A stretch of 64,000 bases of DNA from positions 62,001 through 126,000 of the forward strand of contig CAIVDV010000053.1 of NCBI GenBank assembly GCA_903904755.1, written 5' to 3'. The notes under the pieces are model-generated. The model did not search any database, had not been told where the DNA came from, and saw only the letters and a list, made by a program, of their open reading frames with translations. Both the position numbers and the translations under genes were made by a program. Origin of the DNA: an uncultured Acidobacteriaceae bacterium (lineage in GTDB: Bacteria; Acidobacteriota; Terriglobia; Terriglobales; Acidobacteriaceae). Numbering within the stretch: position 1 is the stretch's first letter; each line of letters starts with the position of its first letter. Of the stretch, positions 53,880-63,620 are shown one piece after another.

Positions 53880-54015
53880 CCCGCCCCCTGGCCCCTACGT
53901 CCCCAGTCCCTGGTCCCTACGTCCCTGGTCCCTGCTCCCTACGTCCCTAGTCCCTGGTCCCTGGTCCCTAGTCCCTACGTCCCTTCGTCCCTGGTCCCTG
54001 GTCCCTTCGTCCCTG
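53880..54015. repeat. Tandem repeat block of CCCTGGT / CCCTACGT-type units
   Basis: About 16 units of 7-8 bases of the form CCCT plus GGT, ACGT, AGT or TCGT, in irregular order. It overlaps the last 12-15 codons and the stop codon of hflX, whose TAG falls inside a unit. The complementary strand is a regular series of GGG triplets (ACCAGGG, ACGTAGGG), able in principle to form G-quadruplexes. Shares unit style with the short repeat at 27256-27281. Confidence 0.8.
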
Positions 54016-55467
54016 CACCCGCCCCACCAGCGATGCTGGCCCCCGTACCACCAGGTGAACCACGTCCCCCTCGTACGCCCGCGACAAAACCACCATCCCC
54101 GCCTCCACCATCGCCAGCGTTGCCCCGTCGGCCTGGGGAATCGTGAGCTCCGCCTCCACCAGCGGATCGGCCACCAGCGCCTCGTCAATGGCCCGCAGCA
54201 GCGCCTCGGTTCCCTCCCCTGTCCGGGCTGAAACCGCCAACCCGCCACGCACCGCAGGCGCCTCGCGCCCGGCCGCGTCCAGCAGGTCCACCTTGTTCAT
54301 CACTTCCAGCCTCGGCTTGCTCAGCACTTCCAGCTCACCCAGCACTTTTTCCACCTGGGCCTTCTGCTCCTCGCCATAGTGGCTGGCCGCATCCCGCACA
54401 TGCAACAGCACTTCCGCTCGCTCCACCTCTTCCAGCGTCGCCCGGAAGGCGGTCACCAGCGTGTGCGGCAAATTGCGGATGAAACCGACTGTATCTGACA
54501 GCAGAACCCGCCTCCGGCTCGGCAGCTCAATCGCCCGCAGCTTCGGATCCAGCGTCGCAAACATGCGGCTGGATGCCAGCACATCCGCCCCGGTCAGCCG
54601 GTTAAACAGCGTGCTTTTGCCGGCGTTGGTGTACCCCACCAGCGCCACCGTCGGCACCGGAACGCTCTCCCGCCGCTGCCGCTGCTGCCGGCGAACCCGC
54701 CGCACCGCATCCAGTTCGCTCTTCAGTTGCAGCAGCCGCCGTTGAATCTTTCTCCGGTCGGTCTCCAGTTGCGTTTCGCCCGGGCCCCTCGTACCAATGC
54801 CGCCGCCCAGTTGCGACATGCTCTTGCCCCGCCCCGCCAGCCGCGGCAGCATGTACTCCAGTTGCGCCAGCTCCACCTGCAACTGGCCCTCCCGGGTCCG
54901 CGCGTGGCGGGCAAAGATATCCAGAATCATCTGCGTCCGGTCCAGCACCCGGCAGGGCAGCAGCCCTTCCAGATTTCGCAACTGCGTCGGCGTCAAATCG
55001 TGGTCAAACAGCACCACATCGGCCTCATTTGCCGCCGCAATCCCGGCAATCTCTTCCACCTTGCCCGTTCCCAGCAGGGTCGCGGGGTCCAGCCGGCTCT
55101 TCTTCTGCAGCACCCGGGCAATCACCTCAGCCCCGGCGCTCATCACCAGCTCGGCAAACTCATCCAGCGAGGCTTCGGCGTCCAGCGGCCCATCCAGCGG
55201 CTCATGCGGAACTTCCCTGCCAGGGCCGGCATCCTCCGCTTCCGCGCTCTGCAAAGCCGCCGCCCGCGCCTGCTCCACCCCCGGCCTGCGATCCGGCTTC
55301 CGGGTCGCATGGTCCACGCCCACCAGCACGGCGCGCTCGGGACGCACCCGTCCCGTCGTCCAGCTCTCCCGCGCTCCTGCGCCAAATGGCACACCCGCAG
55401 GTTCGGACGCAGTGTCCTCCCCGCTGGTGTGCTTTGGCCGCTCGTCTTTCCGAGGTTTCTCTGTCAA
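53968..55467 (-). CDS. hflX: GTPase HflX
   Basis: 499 residues from a TTG at 55467, ten bases past the hfq stop; no ATG lies in a useful place. After a variable N-terminal part comes the HflX domain ([64 protein letters not shown]), then the G domain with G1 [10 protein letters not shown]3 [10 protein letters not shown] and G4 NKVDLL. It splits stalled or hibernating 70S ribosomes after heat stress. The last residues, about [14 protein letters not shown], come from the tandem repeat and are not part of the fold. Downstream of hfq as in E. coli. Confidence 0.93.
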   Translation of the reverse strand: MTEKPRKDERPKHTSGEDTASEPAGVPFGAGARESWTTGRVRPERAVLVGVDHATRKPDRRPGVEQARAAALQSAEAEDAGPGREVPHEPLDGPLDAEASLDEFAELVMSAGAEVIARVLQKKSRLDPATLLGTGKVEEIAGIAAANEADVVLFDHDLTPTQLRNLEGLLPCRVLDRTQMILDIFARHARTREGQLQVELAQLEYMLPRLAGRGKSMSQLGGGIGTRGPGETQLETDRRKIQRRLLQLKSELDAVRRVRRQQRQRRESVPVPTVALVGYTNAGKSTLFNRLTGADVLASSRMFATLDPKLRAIELPSRRRVLLSDTVGFIRNLPHTLVTAFRATLEEVERAEVLLHVRDAASHYGEEQKAQVEKVLGELEVLSKPRLEVMNKVDLLDAAGREAPAVRGGLAVSARTGEGTEALLRAIDEALVADPLVEAELTIPQADGATLAMVEAGMVVLSRAYEGDVVHLVVRGPASLVGRVQGRRDQGPGTKGRRD

Positions 55468-55476
55468 TCAGCCCTG

Positions 55477-55776
55477 TCAGGCAGTGGGAGCTGTCCCAGC
55501 CGCTATGCTTCCGGCCGGCGTCAACGGCGCCGCCACAGGCGGGCGATGCTCCGTGCCGTGCATCACGCTGCGGTTGCTCACCACCGTGGAAATGGCGTGC
55601 TTGAAGATCAACTGCTCCTGGCTGTTGTTCTCAAGCAGCACCGAATATTTGTCAAACGAACGAATCTTCCCGGTCAGCTTCACGCCGCTCACCAGGTAAA
55701 TCGTAATGGGGGTTTTGTCTTTGCGAACTGTATTCAGGAAGGTGTCCTGGATGTTCTGCGCCGGCTTGGTTTCCAT
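55477..55776 (-). CDS. hfq: RNA chaperone Hfq
   Basis: 99 residues from ATG 55776, GGAGAT seven bases upstream; an open extension upstream is not convincing. Sm1 motif [41 protein letters not shown] and Sm2 motif [12 protein letters not shown] (YKHAIST-type) are complete, including the Gln near residue 6-8 and Lys/His (KHAI) of the uridine-binding face. A proline/alanine-rich tail follows. It anneals small RNAs and mRNAs as a hexamer. The pair hfq-hflX is the same as in proteobacteria. Confidence 0.96.
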   Translation of the reverse strand: METKPAQNIQDTFLNTVRKDKTPITIYLVSGVKLTGKIRSFDKYSVLLENNSQEQLIFKHAISTVVSNRSVMHGTEHRPPVAAPLTPAGSIAAGTAPTA

Positions 55777-56166
55777 GTGCCGATCTCCTGCTCTCGTTTC
55801 AAATTTTTTAAAATCCACTGCATTGCGAACATCCCTGAAGTGCTTCCAAACCACCCCGAAGACCCCGAAACTCGCCAAAAATCAGGCAAAGGAGCATCGG
55901 CCGGCACAGAATCCACGACGGAAACTTCGCGCATTGTGCTGCCACCAATCGGTTTCCGGAAACGCTTCCACGCCCTTGCGCAGAATCCGGTCGCCGCAAT
56001 GTACCAACCACACTATAAGGGGCCGCCCGGTTCGCGCAACCACCCCCCACTACGCATGCGTCCCAACGTAGTGTTCCACCCGGCCTCATCGTTTCATCCC
56101 CGGTCGCCGCAGCCCCCGTCCCACCCCTTGCGCCCCTCCCTCCCCGGGAATTGTTAGGATTATCCC
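55777..56166. promoter_or_regulatory. Divergent region between hfq and the aminotransferase gene
   Basis: 390 bases with no gene. On the hfq side an AT-rich run (TTTTAAAAAATTTG) about 30 bases before the start may hold the -10 box. Near the aminotransferase, an inverted repeat CACTACG-N12-CGTAGTG (56048-56073) lies about 95 bases upstream of its start and could be an operator. Nothing else stands out. Confidence 0.4.
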
Positions 56167-57366
56167 GTGGCCAACTCAGACGTAATCCCCGCCGCCCCCT
56201 CCGTTAAGCTCACACCCGTTCCCATGCCCGTTCCAATGCTGGACCTCGCTCGCCAGTACGAGCCTCTCCGCGAAGAACTCGCCCAGGCCCTGCTCGGCGT
56301 CCTCGACAGCCGCCAGTTCATCCTCGGTGGCTCGGTTGCCGCCTTTGAACAGGCTGCCGCAGCCCAGCTTGGCGTCGCGCACGCCGTCGGTTGCTCCTCC
56401 GGCACAGATGCTCTCTGGCTCGCCCTCGCCGCCCTCGGCGCAGGCCCCGGAACCGCTGTCATCACCACGCCCTTCAGCTTTTTCGCCTCTGTCAGTGCCA
56501 TTCTGCGCGCCGGGGCCACCGCCCTGCTGGCCGATATTGACCCCGCCACCTTCAACCTCAGCGCACCGGCCGTCGAATCCGTCCTCGCCAATGCGGCCGC
56601 CCCGGTAAGTGCAATCCTGCCCGTCCACCTCTACGGCCAGTGCGCCGACTGGGATGCCTTCGCCGCCCTCGGCGCAAAGCACGGCGTTCCCCTCGTCGAA
56701 GACGCCGCCCAGGCCTGGGGATCCAAATGGAACGGCGCACCCGCCGGAGCCCTCGGTGCCACCGCGGCCTTCAGCTTCTACCCCACCAAGAATCTCTCCG
56801 CCGCAGGCGACGCCGGCATGGTCACAACCAACTCCGCCGACCTCGCCGAGCGCCTGCAGATGCTGCGCCAGCACGGCATGCGCCGCCGCTACTATCACGA
56901 TGAAATTGGCTGGAACGCCCGCATGGACGGCTTCCAGGGCGCAATCCTGCAGGTCAAGCTCAAGTACATTGACCAGTGGAACCAGCAGCGCCGCGCCGCC
57001 GCCCAGCGCTACCACGCCCTCTTCACCGCGGCCGGCCTCGCCGAGTCCAGCCTGTACCCCACACACGGCGTCGTCCTGCCCTCTGAAGTCCCCGCCACCC
57101 ACCACGTCTGGCACCAGTACGTCGTCCGCACCCCGCGCCGCGATGCCCTCCGCGACTTCCTCGCCGCCCGCAAAATCGGCAGCGAAATCTATTACCCCGT
57201 ACCGCTCCACCAGCAGGACGCCCTCGCTTCCCTCGGCTACAAACCCGGCGACTTCCCTGAAGCCGAGCGCGCCGCCCGCGAAGTCCTCGCCCTGCCCATC
57301 TACCCGGAAATCCGCCCGGACGAGCAGCAAACCGTCGTCCACGCCATCGCAGAATTTCTAAGCTAG
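56167..57366 (+). CDS. DegT/DnrJ/EryC1/StrS family sugar aminotransferase
   Basis: 399 residues from a GTG at 56167 with TTAGGA seven bases upstream. PLP enzyme: CSSGTDALWLAL, TTPFSFFASV, VEDAAQAWGS (binding of the cofactor ring nitrogen by the Asp), SFYPTKNLSAAGDAGM with the Schiff-base lysine in PTKN, and the C-terminal substrate region RDFLAARKIGSEIYYPVPLHQQ. Members make amino sugars (4-keto or 3-keto nucleotide sugars) for surface glycans. It stands alone between hfq and metH, so pathway is uncertain, but the exopolysaccharide locus of this genome is a natural consumer. Confidence 0.92.
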   Translation: MANSDVIPAAPSVKLTPVPMPVPMLDLARQYEPLREELAQALLGVLDSRQFILGGSVAAFEQAAAAQLGVAHAVGCSSGTDALWLALAALGAGPGTAVITTPFSFFASVSAILRAGATALLADIDPATFNLSAPAVESVLANAAAPVSAILPVHLYGQCADWDAFAALGAKHGVPLVEDAAQAWGSKWNGAPAGALGATAAFSFYPTKNLSAAGDAGMVTTNSADLAERLQMLRQHGMRRRYYHDEIGWNARMDGFQGAILQVKLKYIDQWNQQRRAAAQRYHALFTAAGLAESSLYPTHGVVLPSEVPATHHVWHQYVVRTPRRDALRDFLAARKIGSEIYYPVPLHQQDALASLGYKPGDFPEAERAAREVLALPIYPEIRPDEQQTVVHAIAEFLS

Positions 57367-57375
57367 CTCGGGTGC

Positions 57376-57401
57376 CCCCAGTCTCGCTTCCGAGACCGGG
57401 G
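57376..57401. terminator. Hairpin between convergent aminotransferase and metH genes
   Basis: CCCC-A-GTCTCG and CGAGAC-C-GGGG pair with one mismatch around a CTTC loop. It is 10 bases past the aminotransferase stop and 66 bases from the metH end. No T run is present on either strand, so its strength as terminator is doubtful. Confidence 0.5.
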
Positions 57402-57467
57402 AGTCACCGCCGCTTCGGCCCCACTCCCCCATCAGGCGCGGCTGAATCCAGCCCGAATCTGCGTCTG

Positions 57468-60158
57468 TTAATACCCCAGGTTCTGCCCCAGCCACCGTTC
57501 CACTTCCTCCACGGTCATGCCCTTGCGTGCGGCGTAATCGGCCACCTGGTCGCGGTCAATCTTGCCCAGCGAAAAATACTTCGCTTCAGGATGCGCAAAG
57601 TACAACCCGCTCACACTCGACCCCGGCCACATCGCAAACGACTCCGTGATCTGAATTCCTGCTTTCGCCTCCACATCCAGCAGATGCCAAAGCGTGCCCT
57701 TCTCCGTGTGATCCGGGCATGCCGGATACCCCGCCGCCGGACGAATGCCGCGATACTGCTCGTGAATCAATTCCGCCGGGCTCAACTTCTCCGTGCGACC
57801 ATAGCCCCACTCGTCGCGCACACGCTTGTGCAGGCACTCCGCAAAGGCTTCCGCCAGCCTGTCCGCCAGTGCCTCAGCCATAATCGCGCTGTAGTCGTCA
57901 TGCATTGCGCGGAAGCCGTCGCACAGCACCTTCAATCCAATCCCCGCAGTCACGGCAAACGCGCCGATATGGTCCGCCAAGCCAGTCTCTCTTGGCGCAA
58001 TAAAATCCGCCAGCGACAAGCGCGGCTCAGGCTTGTCCGCCTGCTGCCGCAGGAAGTGGAATCGCGCCGCCTCTGCCGTTCGGCTCTCGTCGCTGTACAG
58101 CGCAACATCGTCGCCAAGCGAGTTCGCCGGGAACAGTGCATACACACCACGCGCCGTAATCCACTTCTCCGCAATCATCCGGTCCAGCATTGCATTGGCT
58201 TCATCAAAAAGCTGCCGCGCTTCAGCACCCTGCGCCGCGTCGTCAAGTATCCGCGGATACACGCCGCGCAACTGCCACGCATGGAAGAACGGAGTCCAGT
58301 CAATGTACTCGCGCAGCGTCGCCAAGGGGAAATCATCCAGCACGCGCACACCGGTAAATTCAGGCGCAGCAATATCCTCGCCACGCCAGGCAAATTGCGG
58401 CTTCTGTGCACGCGCCGCTGCGAGCGAAATCAGCTTCACCTTCGGCGCAGCGTGAATCGCGCGAAGCTTCTCATACTCAGCGCGATGCTGCGCCACAAAC
58501 TCCGCTTTGCCGTCTTCACTCAGCAGGCTCGTCGTCACCGGCACAGCGCGGCTCGCATCCAGCACATGCACCACCGGTTCGCTGTAGTGCGGCGCAATCT
58601 TCACGGCGGTATGCGCGCGGCTTGTCGTTGCGCCACCCACCAGCAGCGGCAACTTGAACCCCTGCCGCTCCATCTCACGCGCCACATGCACCATCTCGTC
58701 CAGCGACGGCGTAATCAGCCCGCTCAATCCAATAATGTCCACCTTCTCAGCCTTCGCGCGCTCCAGAATCTTCTCGCACGAAACCATCACGCCCATGTCA
58801 ATCACTTCGTAGTTGTTGCACGCCAGCACAACGCCCACAATGTTTTTTCCAATGTCGTGCACATCGCCCTTCACCGTCGCCAGCAGAATCTTCCCCTGCG
58901 CCTTCACTGCTTGTCCTGCCGCAGCCATGGCCAGCTTTTCCGCTTCCATGTACGGCGTGAGATGCGCCACCGCCTTCTTCATCACGCGTGCAGATTTCAC
59001 CACCTGCGGCAGAAACATTTTGCCCGCGCCAAACAGGTCGCCCACAACGCTCATGCCATCCATTAGCGGGCCTTCAATCACCGCCAGCGGACGGCCAAGC
59101 TTCACGCGCGCTTCTTCCGCATCCATCTCGATATACGCGTCAATTCCCTTTACCAGCGCATGCGTCAGCCGCTCTTCCACCGTTCCATTGCGCCACTCTT
59201 CGGCCTTCTTTTCCGTGGCCACGGTACCCAAATTCTTCAGCGTTTCGCCGAACTCCACCAGTCGCTCGGTGGCATCCGCGCGGCGGTTCAGCAGCACATC
59301 CTCCACCAGCGTCTTCAGCTCCGGCTCTATCTCTTCATACACCTCCAGCATGCCCGCATTCACAATGCCCATATCCAGGCCGGCTGCAATTGCGTGATAC
59401 AGAAATGCCGAGTGCATGGCTTCGCGCACTTTGTTGTTGCCGCGGAAGCTGAAGGAGATATTCGATACGCCGCCGCTCACTTTTGCGTGAGGAAGATTCG
59501 CCTTGATCCATCGCGTGGCATCAATGAAATCCACGGCATAGTTGTTGTGCTCCTCCATGCCGGTTGCGACGGTAAGAATGTTCGGGTCAAAGATGATGTC
59601 TTCCGCCGGGAAACCAACCTCGTCGACAAGAATGCGATAGGCCCGCTCGCAGATGCGAATCTTCTCGGCAAAGCTGGCTGCCTGGCCCTGCTCGTCAAAG
59701 GCCATCACAACGACGGCCGCGCCATACTTCGCAACGACGCGCGCACGCTCGCGAAACTTCTCTTCGCCTTCCTTCAGCGAAATCGAGTTCACAATACCCT
59801 TGCCCTGCAGGCACTTCAGCCCCGCCTCAATTACCTCCCATTTCGACGAATCCACCATGAAGGGAACCTTGGCAACCTCGGGCTCCGAAGCCAGCAGTTG
59901 CAGATAGCGCGTCATCGCGGCCACGCCATCAATCATCCCCTCATCCATGCAGATATCCAGAACGTTCGCGCCGTTCTCCACCTGCTGCCGAGCCACACTC
60001 ACGGCCTCTTCAAACTTCCCTTCCTTGATCAGCCGTGCAAACTTCGGCGAGCCTGCAACATTGGTGCGCTCACCAATCATCATGAAGATGCCAGGCTGCT
60101 GCGTAAATGGCTGCGATCCCGAGAGCCGCAACGGCCTTGTCTCCACGCGCGCGCTCAT
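57468..60158 (-). CDS. metH: Cobalamin-dependent methionine synthase, folate/B12/reactivation part
   Basis: 896 residues from ATG 60158, which overlaps the stop of the N-terminal half gene (ATGA) and has GGAGG upstream. Domains in order: pterin-binding (about 25-290; [36 protein letters not shown]), cobalamin cap (about 310-400), B12-binding with the [11 protein letters not shown] motif (cobalt-ligand His in DxHxxG) near 430-560, and the SAM-dependent activation domain from about 590 to the end, with [15 protein letters not shown]. It transfers methyl from methyltetrahydrofolate through cobalamin to homocysteine. The homocysteine domain is on the separate preceding gene. Confidence 0.95.
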   Translation of the reverse strand: MSARVETRPLRLSGSQPFTQQPGIFMMIGERTNVAGSPKFARLIKEGKFEEAVSVARQQVENGANVLDICMDEGMIDGVAAMTRYLQLLASEPEVAKVPFMVDSSKWEVIEAGLKCLQGKGIVNSISLKEGEEKFRERARVVAKYGAAVVVMAFDEQGQAASFAEKIRICERAYRILVDEVGFPAEDIIFDPNILTVATGMEEHNNYAVDFIDATRWIKANLPHAKVSGGVSNISFSFRGNNKVREAMHSAFLYHAIAAGLDMGIVNAGMLEVYEEIEPELKTLVEDVLLNRRADATERLVEFGETLKNLGTVATEKKAEEWRNGTVEERLTHALVKGIDAYIEMDAEEARVKLGRPLAVIEGPLMDGMSVVGDLFGAGKMFLPQVVKSARVMKKAVAHLTPYMEAEKLAMAAAGQAVKAQGKILLATVKGDVHDIGKNIVGVVLACNNYEVIDMGVMVSCEKILERAKAEKVDIIGLSGLITPSLDEMVHVAREMERQGFKLPLLVGGATTSRAHTAVKIAPHYSEPVVHVLDASRAVPVTTSLLSEDGKAEFVAQHRAEYEKLRAIHAAPKVKLISLAAARAQKPQFAWRGEDIAAPEFTGVRVLDDFPLATLREYIDWTPFFHAWQLRGVYPRILDDAAQGAEARQLFDEANAMLDRMIAEKWITARGVYALFPANSLGDDVALYSDESRTAEAARFHFLRQQADKPEPRLSLADFIAPRETGLADHIGAFAVTAGIGLKVLCDGFRAMHDDYSAIMAEALADRLAEAFAECLHKRVRDEWGYGRTEKLSPAELIHEQYRGIRPAAGYPACPDHTEKGTLWHLLDVEAKAGIQITESFAMWPGSSVSGLYFAHPEAKYFSLGKIDRDQVADYAARKGMTVEEVERWLGQNLGY

Positions 60159-61270
60159 TCCGCCACCTCCGCCACGCCATACTTGCGCGGTGGCATGCCA
60201 TCCAGCGCGCGCGCAATCGCAGCAATATGCTCCGGCGTATTGCCGCAGCATCCGCCTGCGATATTTACCAAGCCGGCGCGCGCAAACTCGCTCAGGTAAC
60301 GCCCCATATCCGCAGGCCCCAGATCAAACCCCGTCGCCGCCAGCGGATTCGGCAAACCCGCATTCGGATAGCACGACACCGCAACATCGGCCCGCTGCGA
60401 CAACGTCTCCAGAAAGGGATACATCAGGTCCGGCCCCAGCGAACAATTCAGACCAACTGCAAGCGGCCTCACATGCTCCACCGCAATCCACAGCGCCTCA
60501 ATCGTCTGCGCGGAAATCATCGTCTCTCCGCCGCGACCCACTGCAGCAGAAATCATCACGGGAAGCTCTTTTCCTCTCGCCGTCAAACCGTCCTCATCAA
60601 AGACCTCGCGAATCGCCACCAGCGCGGCCTTCGCATTCAACGAATCAAAAATTGTCTCCACCAGCAGCAAGTCGCTGCCGCCCGCAATCAGCGCCCGCAC
60701 CTGGTGCGCATAGGCCTGCTTCACCTGGTCAAACGTCACCACGCGAAAGCCCGCATCTTCAGCGTCAGGAGAATTTGAAAGCGACACCGTCAGCGGCCCA
60801 ATCGATCCGGCCACAAATCGCTGCCGCCCCGTCGCCTCGCCCACTCGGTCGGCCAATTCCCGGCACTGCCGCGCACTGGTCTCGTTGATCTCCCAGGCCA
60901 GGTCGTTCAGGCTCTGGTCTTCCAGAATCTTCTGGTAAAACTCGGGATCCTTCCGCCCCCCACGCTCGCGCGGATCCTCCACAAAAAACTCGCTCTGCGA
61001 AATGCTGGTCGCCCCAAAGGTATTGGTCTCCAGAATGTCTGCCCCGGCCGCCAGAAAACGCCCATGAATGTCACAGATCATCCCCGGCTGGGTCAGGCTG
61101 AAAAGGTCGCCGTTGTTCAGCAGATCCTTGCCCGCATCCCGGAACCGCTCTCCGCGAATATCCGCTTCCTTCATCCCATAGGTGCGGATAGTCGTGCCCA
61201 TCGCCCCATCAATGATGGCGATGCGCTCTTCCAGAATCGTCTCCAGCGGATGCTGGTGCCTTTGCCTCAA
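60155..61270 (-). CDS. metH: Cobalamin-dependent methionine synthase, homocysteine-binding part
   Basis: 371 residues from a TTG at 61270, the only reasonable early start (AGG five bases upstream). It is the homocysteine methyltransferase barrel of Met[41 protein letters not shown] and the zinc ligands in GLNCSLGP and [14 protein letters not shown]. Alone it can bind homocysteine but has no B12 domain; the overlapping next gene supplies the rest. In E. coli both are one 1227-residue chain; a split of this kind is known in other phyla. I see no B12 or S-adenosyl riboswitch in the 61 bases upstream. Confidence 0.93.
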   Translation of the reverse strand: MRQRHQHPLETILEERIAIIDGAMGTTIRTYGMKEADIRGERFRDAGKDLLNNGDLFSLTQPGMICDIHGRFLAAGADILETNTFGATSISQSEFFVEDPRERGGRKDPEFYQKILEDQSLNDLAWEINETSARQCRELADRVGEATGRQRFVAGSIGPLTVSLSNSPDAEDAGFRVVTFDQVKQAYAHQVRALIAGGSDLLLVETIFDSLNAKAALVAIREVFDEDGLTARGKELPVMISAAVGRGGETMISAQTIEALWIAVEHVRPLAVGLNCSLGPDLMYPFLETLSQRADVAVSCYPNAGLPNPLAATGFDLGPADMGRYLSEFARAGLVNIAGGCCGNTPEHIAAIARALDGMPPRKYGVAEVAE

Positions 61271-61331
61271 TGCTCCCTCACACCTGGCGTCGACATAACG
61301 CGACGCCCCACTTCTAGAATAACCAAGACTC

Positions 61332-62630
61332 TCAGACCAGATTGAAATCTGCTGCCACCCGGTCTGCAGTGGCAGCCGGCAACGCCGCTTCTCTGCTGAA
61401 CTCTAGCCAGTTCTCCAAGGCGGCTCGCACCCTGTGCAGAATCTCCTTCGGCCTCGGAATTCCAAACCGGTCAGCTTCCTCCAGCAAGTCGTCCCGCCCA
61501 ATCCCTGCAAACTTCCCATTCACGCTCATCAGGTGCTGGTAGGTCCATTCCCCGGATGGATTGTACGCATGGGTCACATCATAGGCTGGTGCCAGTTCCC
61601 AACTGCCTCCCGGCTTGAGCCGGAAGCTCAAGTTCTTGGTGTGGTCATCACAATTGCGCGCCATCACGTTGAAGGCCATCCGGCGAAACGCCTCTTGCAT
61701 CGCATCATCGCCCAGTTGCAATCGCGCAATCACACCAAAAAGCTGACTGTAACTGTGCGTGGCACGCTGCTTGAAGTCCAGGTGGTCCATGGCGCACAGA
61801 GTCTGCAAATGGTGCTTGACCGTCACGCCCTCCACCACTTCCCGGTCAAAGCGCCGAGTCATGAAGTGTGCGCGGCCGCCTTCCTCCAGCAATCGGCAAG
61901 GCTCAATTCGGATTCCTGCCGCGACCGCCATCCGATGATAGGCATACTCAATGCGACCGTAATCCGCGCCTGTTCCCAACTCGCTATCCCGCCCAACTCC
62001 GTCAAACTTCAGCAGCCAGTGTTCAAAGCCCGGCGCTGCGTCAAACTGTCCGCTTCGTACTTCGCCATTTCCGGGATTCCACGCAATCACGGCCTTTGCT
62101 CGCGCACCACCGGCCGAGGTACCCACCCGGATGAGGTTCGCCAACGCAGCCGCACTCTCTCCTTCCCCCGCACGTGTTCCAATCCGACCCTCCACACTTC
62201 GCCGCGCCTCCTCCACCAGCACCTGCATCGACAGCGGAACCTCGCTTTCCCGATGCGACCCTCTCGACGGCCGAAACTCCAGTGCCCCCATACCGCGTCG
62301 CCCCATGTACGCCAGCCGGTCCAGAGCCGTAATGCTGCTTCGTGCCACGCCCTGCCTTGCCATCCACGCATCAATCAGCGCATTGCCAAAGTCATCCGGC
62401 AACCCATCAGCCACCATCGCCGGTAACCTGCAGTATGTCGCTCCCGGCAGATTCGGAAAGACAAAAACCTCCCGGCGATCCTTGACCGGCATCGTCAACG
62501 GTGCCAGATCCACGCCCTGCCGCTTCCACGCGCGATCATACCCAAAGGCGTAATACCCGGTACGCGGGTCAGCAGCCAAGGCACCCACCCGCTTACCCCA
62601 GGCCAACACCTCCAGCACCTGCGCTGCCAT
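61332..62630 (-). CDS. hipA: HipA family toxin kinase
   Basis: 432 residues. HipA couple domain near the N-terminus (LEVLAWGKRVGALAAD), then the HipA-like core: GTSAGGARAKAVIAW (phosphate-binding loop with the regulatory serine region), HWLLKFDG, MTRRFDREV, the catalytic MARNCDDHTKNLSF with its Asp, and the metal-binding Asp in APAYDVTHAYNPSG. E. coli HipA phosphorylates glutamyl-tRNA synthetase and causes persistence. It lies 12 bases after the HTH gene hipB in the same operon. Target in this organism unknown. Confidence 0.93.
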   Translation of the reverse strand: MAAQVLEVLAWGKRVGALAADPRTGYYAFGYDRAWKRQGVDLAPLTMPVKDRREVFVFPNLPGATYCRLPAMVADGLPDDFGNALIDAWMARQGVARSSITALDRLAYMGRRGMGALEFRPSRGSHRESEVPLSMQVLVEEARRSVEGRIGTRAGEGESAAALANLIRVGTSAGGARAKAVIAWNPGNGEVRSGQFDAAPGFEHWLLKFDGVGRDSELGTGADYGRIEYAYHRMAVAAGIRIEPCRLLEEGGRAHFMTRRFDREVVEGVTVKHHLQTLCAMDHLDFKQRATHSYSQLFGVIARLQLGDDAMQEAFRRMAFNVMARNCDDHTKNLSFRLKPGGSWELAPAYDVTHAYNPSGEWTYQHLMSVNGKFAGIGRDDLLEEADRFGIPRPKEILHRVRAALENWLEFSREAALPAATADRVAADFNLV

Positions 62631-62642
62631 CGCCCTTCTCCT

Positions 62643-62939
62643 CTATCCTTGCCGCTTCCTGCGTGCCCGCTGCGGCATTCGTCCCAGCTTCAACATTGCC
62701 ATCGGATTCACCTCCGGCTCAGGAGCAAGCACATCCAGCGCGTCCACCGCATCCAGCGCCTTCAAAACCCGAAGCAGCGTCTCCACTGTCGATCCCCGCC
62801 CCGCCTCCAGATTTCGCAGCGCCTTTTCTGAAATTCCCGCCTTAGCCGCCGTTGCAAGCTGGTCCATTCCCCGGGAAAGCCGCAATCCCCGCAGCCTATC
62901 CCCAAGGCCCACTTGCACTTCTCTCGCTGTCTCAAACAT
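62643..62939 (-). CDS. hipB: HipB-type helix-turn-helix antitoxin
   Basis: 98 residues from ATG 62939 with GGTGG five bases upstream; an ATG 13 codons earlier lies inside the operator. The Cro/C1-type helix-turn-helix is LRGLRLSRGMDQLATAAKAGISEKALRNLEAGRGSTVETLLRVLKALDAVDALDVL. The tail (PMAMLKLGRMPQRARRKRQG) is basic, unlike the acidic tails of many HipB proteins. It would bind HipA and the palindrome upstream (62951-62972). Start, stop and spacing to hipA fit one transcript. Confidence 0.88.
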   Translation of the reverse strand: MFETAREVQVGLGDRLRGLRLSRGMDQLATAAKAGISEKALRNLEAGRGSTVETLLRVLKALDAVDALDVLAPEPEVNPMAMLKLGRMPQRARRKRQG

Positions 62940-62950
62940 TACGTCCACCC

Positions 62951-62972
62951 TATCGGCACTCTTATGCCGATA
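62951..62972 (-). promoter_or_regulatory. Perfect palindromic operator upstream of hipBA
   Basis: TATCGGCA-N6-TGCCGATA, a perfect 8-base inverted repeat, ends 11 bases before the hipB ATG. A second, weaker repeat, GGTATA-CA-TATGCC (five of six pairs), lies at 62994-63007. Their spacing (about 40 bases, four helical turns) suggests cooperative binding of HipB dimers. A -35-like TTGTCA on the minus strand lies between them. Confidence 0.7.
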
Positions 62973-63026
62973 ATACATCCATTGACAATTAAACGGTATA
63001 CATATGCCACTTAACGCAAATAGAAA

Positions 63027-63057
63027 CAAAAAATAACCGGCACAAATGCGCCGGTTA
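63027..63057 (-). terminator. Rho-independent terminator after nuoI
   Basis: Arms TAACCGGC and GCCGGTTA (8 perfect pairs, 8-base loop) followed on the minus strand by TTTTTTG. It lies 75 bases past the nuoI stop codon, so nuoI ends its own transcript here before hipBA. A weaker GC hairpin, also followed by T, lies at about 63067-63085. Confidence 0.88.
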
Positions 63058-63131
63058 CAATTAAAAAAGCCCGTATGCGGCATTTTTATACCGAATACAG
63101 GCTAACGAATATCCCTCTTGCCCACTGCGCC

Positions 63132-63584
63132 CTAGCGCACCGGCAGCAGCATATCTTCCTTGCGCATCACCAGCGTCGTCGCGTTCAGGCTGGCCAGTTC
63201 AAAGCCGTGGCCGTGCGTAATCGCGTCGGTCGGGCAGGCTTCCACGCAATATCCGCAGAAAATGCACCGGTTGTAATCAATATTGTAGATTTTGGCGTAC
63301 CGTTCGCTGGAGCTGATGCGCACCTCGGCCGTATTCTCAGCCGCTTCAATAAAGATGCAGTTCGAAGGGCAGGCGGCCGCGCACAGGAAGCAGGCCACGC
63401 ACTTTTCCAGGCCGTTTTCGTCGCGCTGCAGCTCATGCGCCCCGCGGAAGCGCGCCTCAAAGACCGCACCGTGGTTCGGCCCCGGGCCATCCGGGTAGTT
63501 TTCAACCTGGGTGGGTTCCAGCATCTCCCGAAAGGTGATGCTCATGCCTTTGGCAATCGCTCCAATGTTGCGCACAATCGACAT
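63132..63584 (-). CDS. nuoI: NADH-quinone oxidoreductase subunit I (2[4Fe-4S] ferredoxin-type)
   Basis: 150 residues from ATG 63584 (MSIVRNIGAIAKGMSITFREMLEPTQVENYP), the usual NuoI start. Two cluster motifs, CVACFLCAAACPSNC and CIFCGYCVEACPTDA, carry all eight cysteines for the N6a and N6b clusters that pass electrons to the quinone site. The gene stands alone: hipBA follows after a terminator and a divergent unrelated gene lies upstream. The other nuo genes are not in this window. Length is near that of other NuoI proteins. Confidence 0.95.
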   Translation of the reverse strand: MSIVRNIGAIAKGMSITFREMLEPTQVENYPDGPGPNHGAVFEARFRGAHELQRDENGLEKCVACFLCAAACPSNCIFIEAAENTAEVRISSSERYAKIYNIDYNRCIFCGYCVEACPTDAITHGHGFELASLNATTLVMRKEDMLLPVR

Positions 63585-63620
63585 GCCCCAAGTATACGAT
63601 GGACGCAGGGGGTTTCGCCC

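Noticed and set aside
53880-54015. CRISPR-like array
   Set aside because: Units are 7-8 bases and contiguous, with no spacers and no cas genes nearby.
61271-61331. Possible B12, SAM or SAH riboswitch before metH
   Set aside because: Only 61 bases separate hipA from metH and they contain none of the conserved boxes of these riboswitches.
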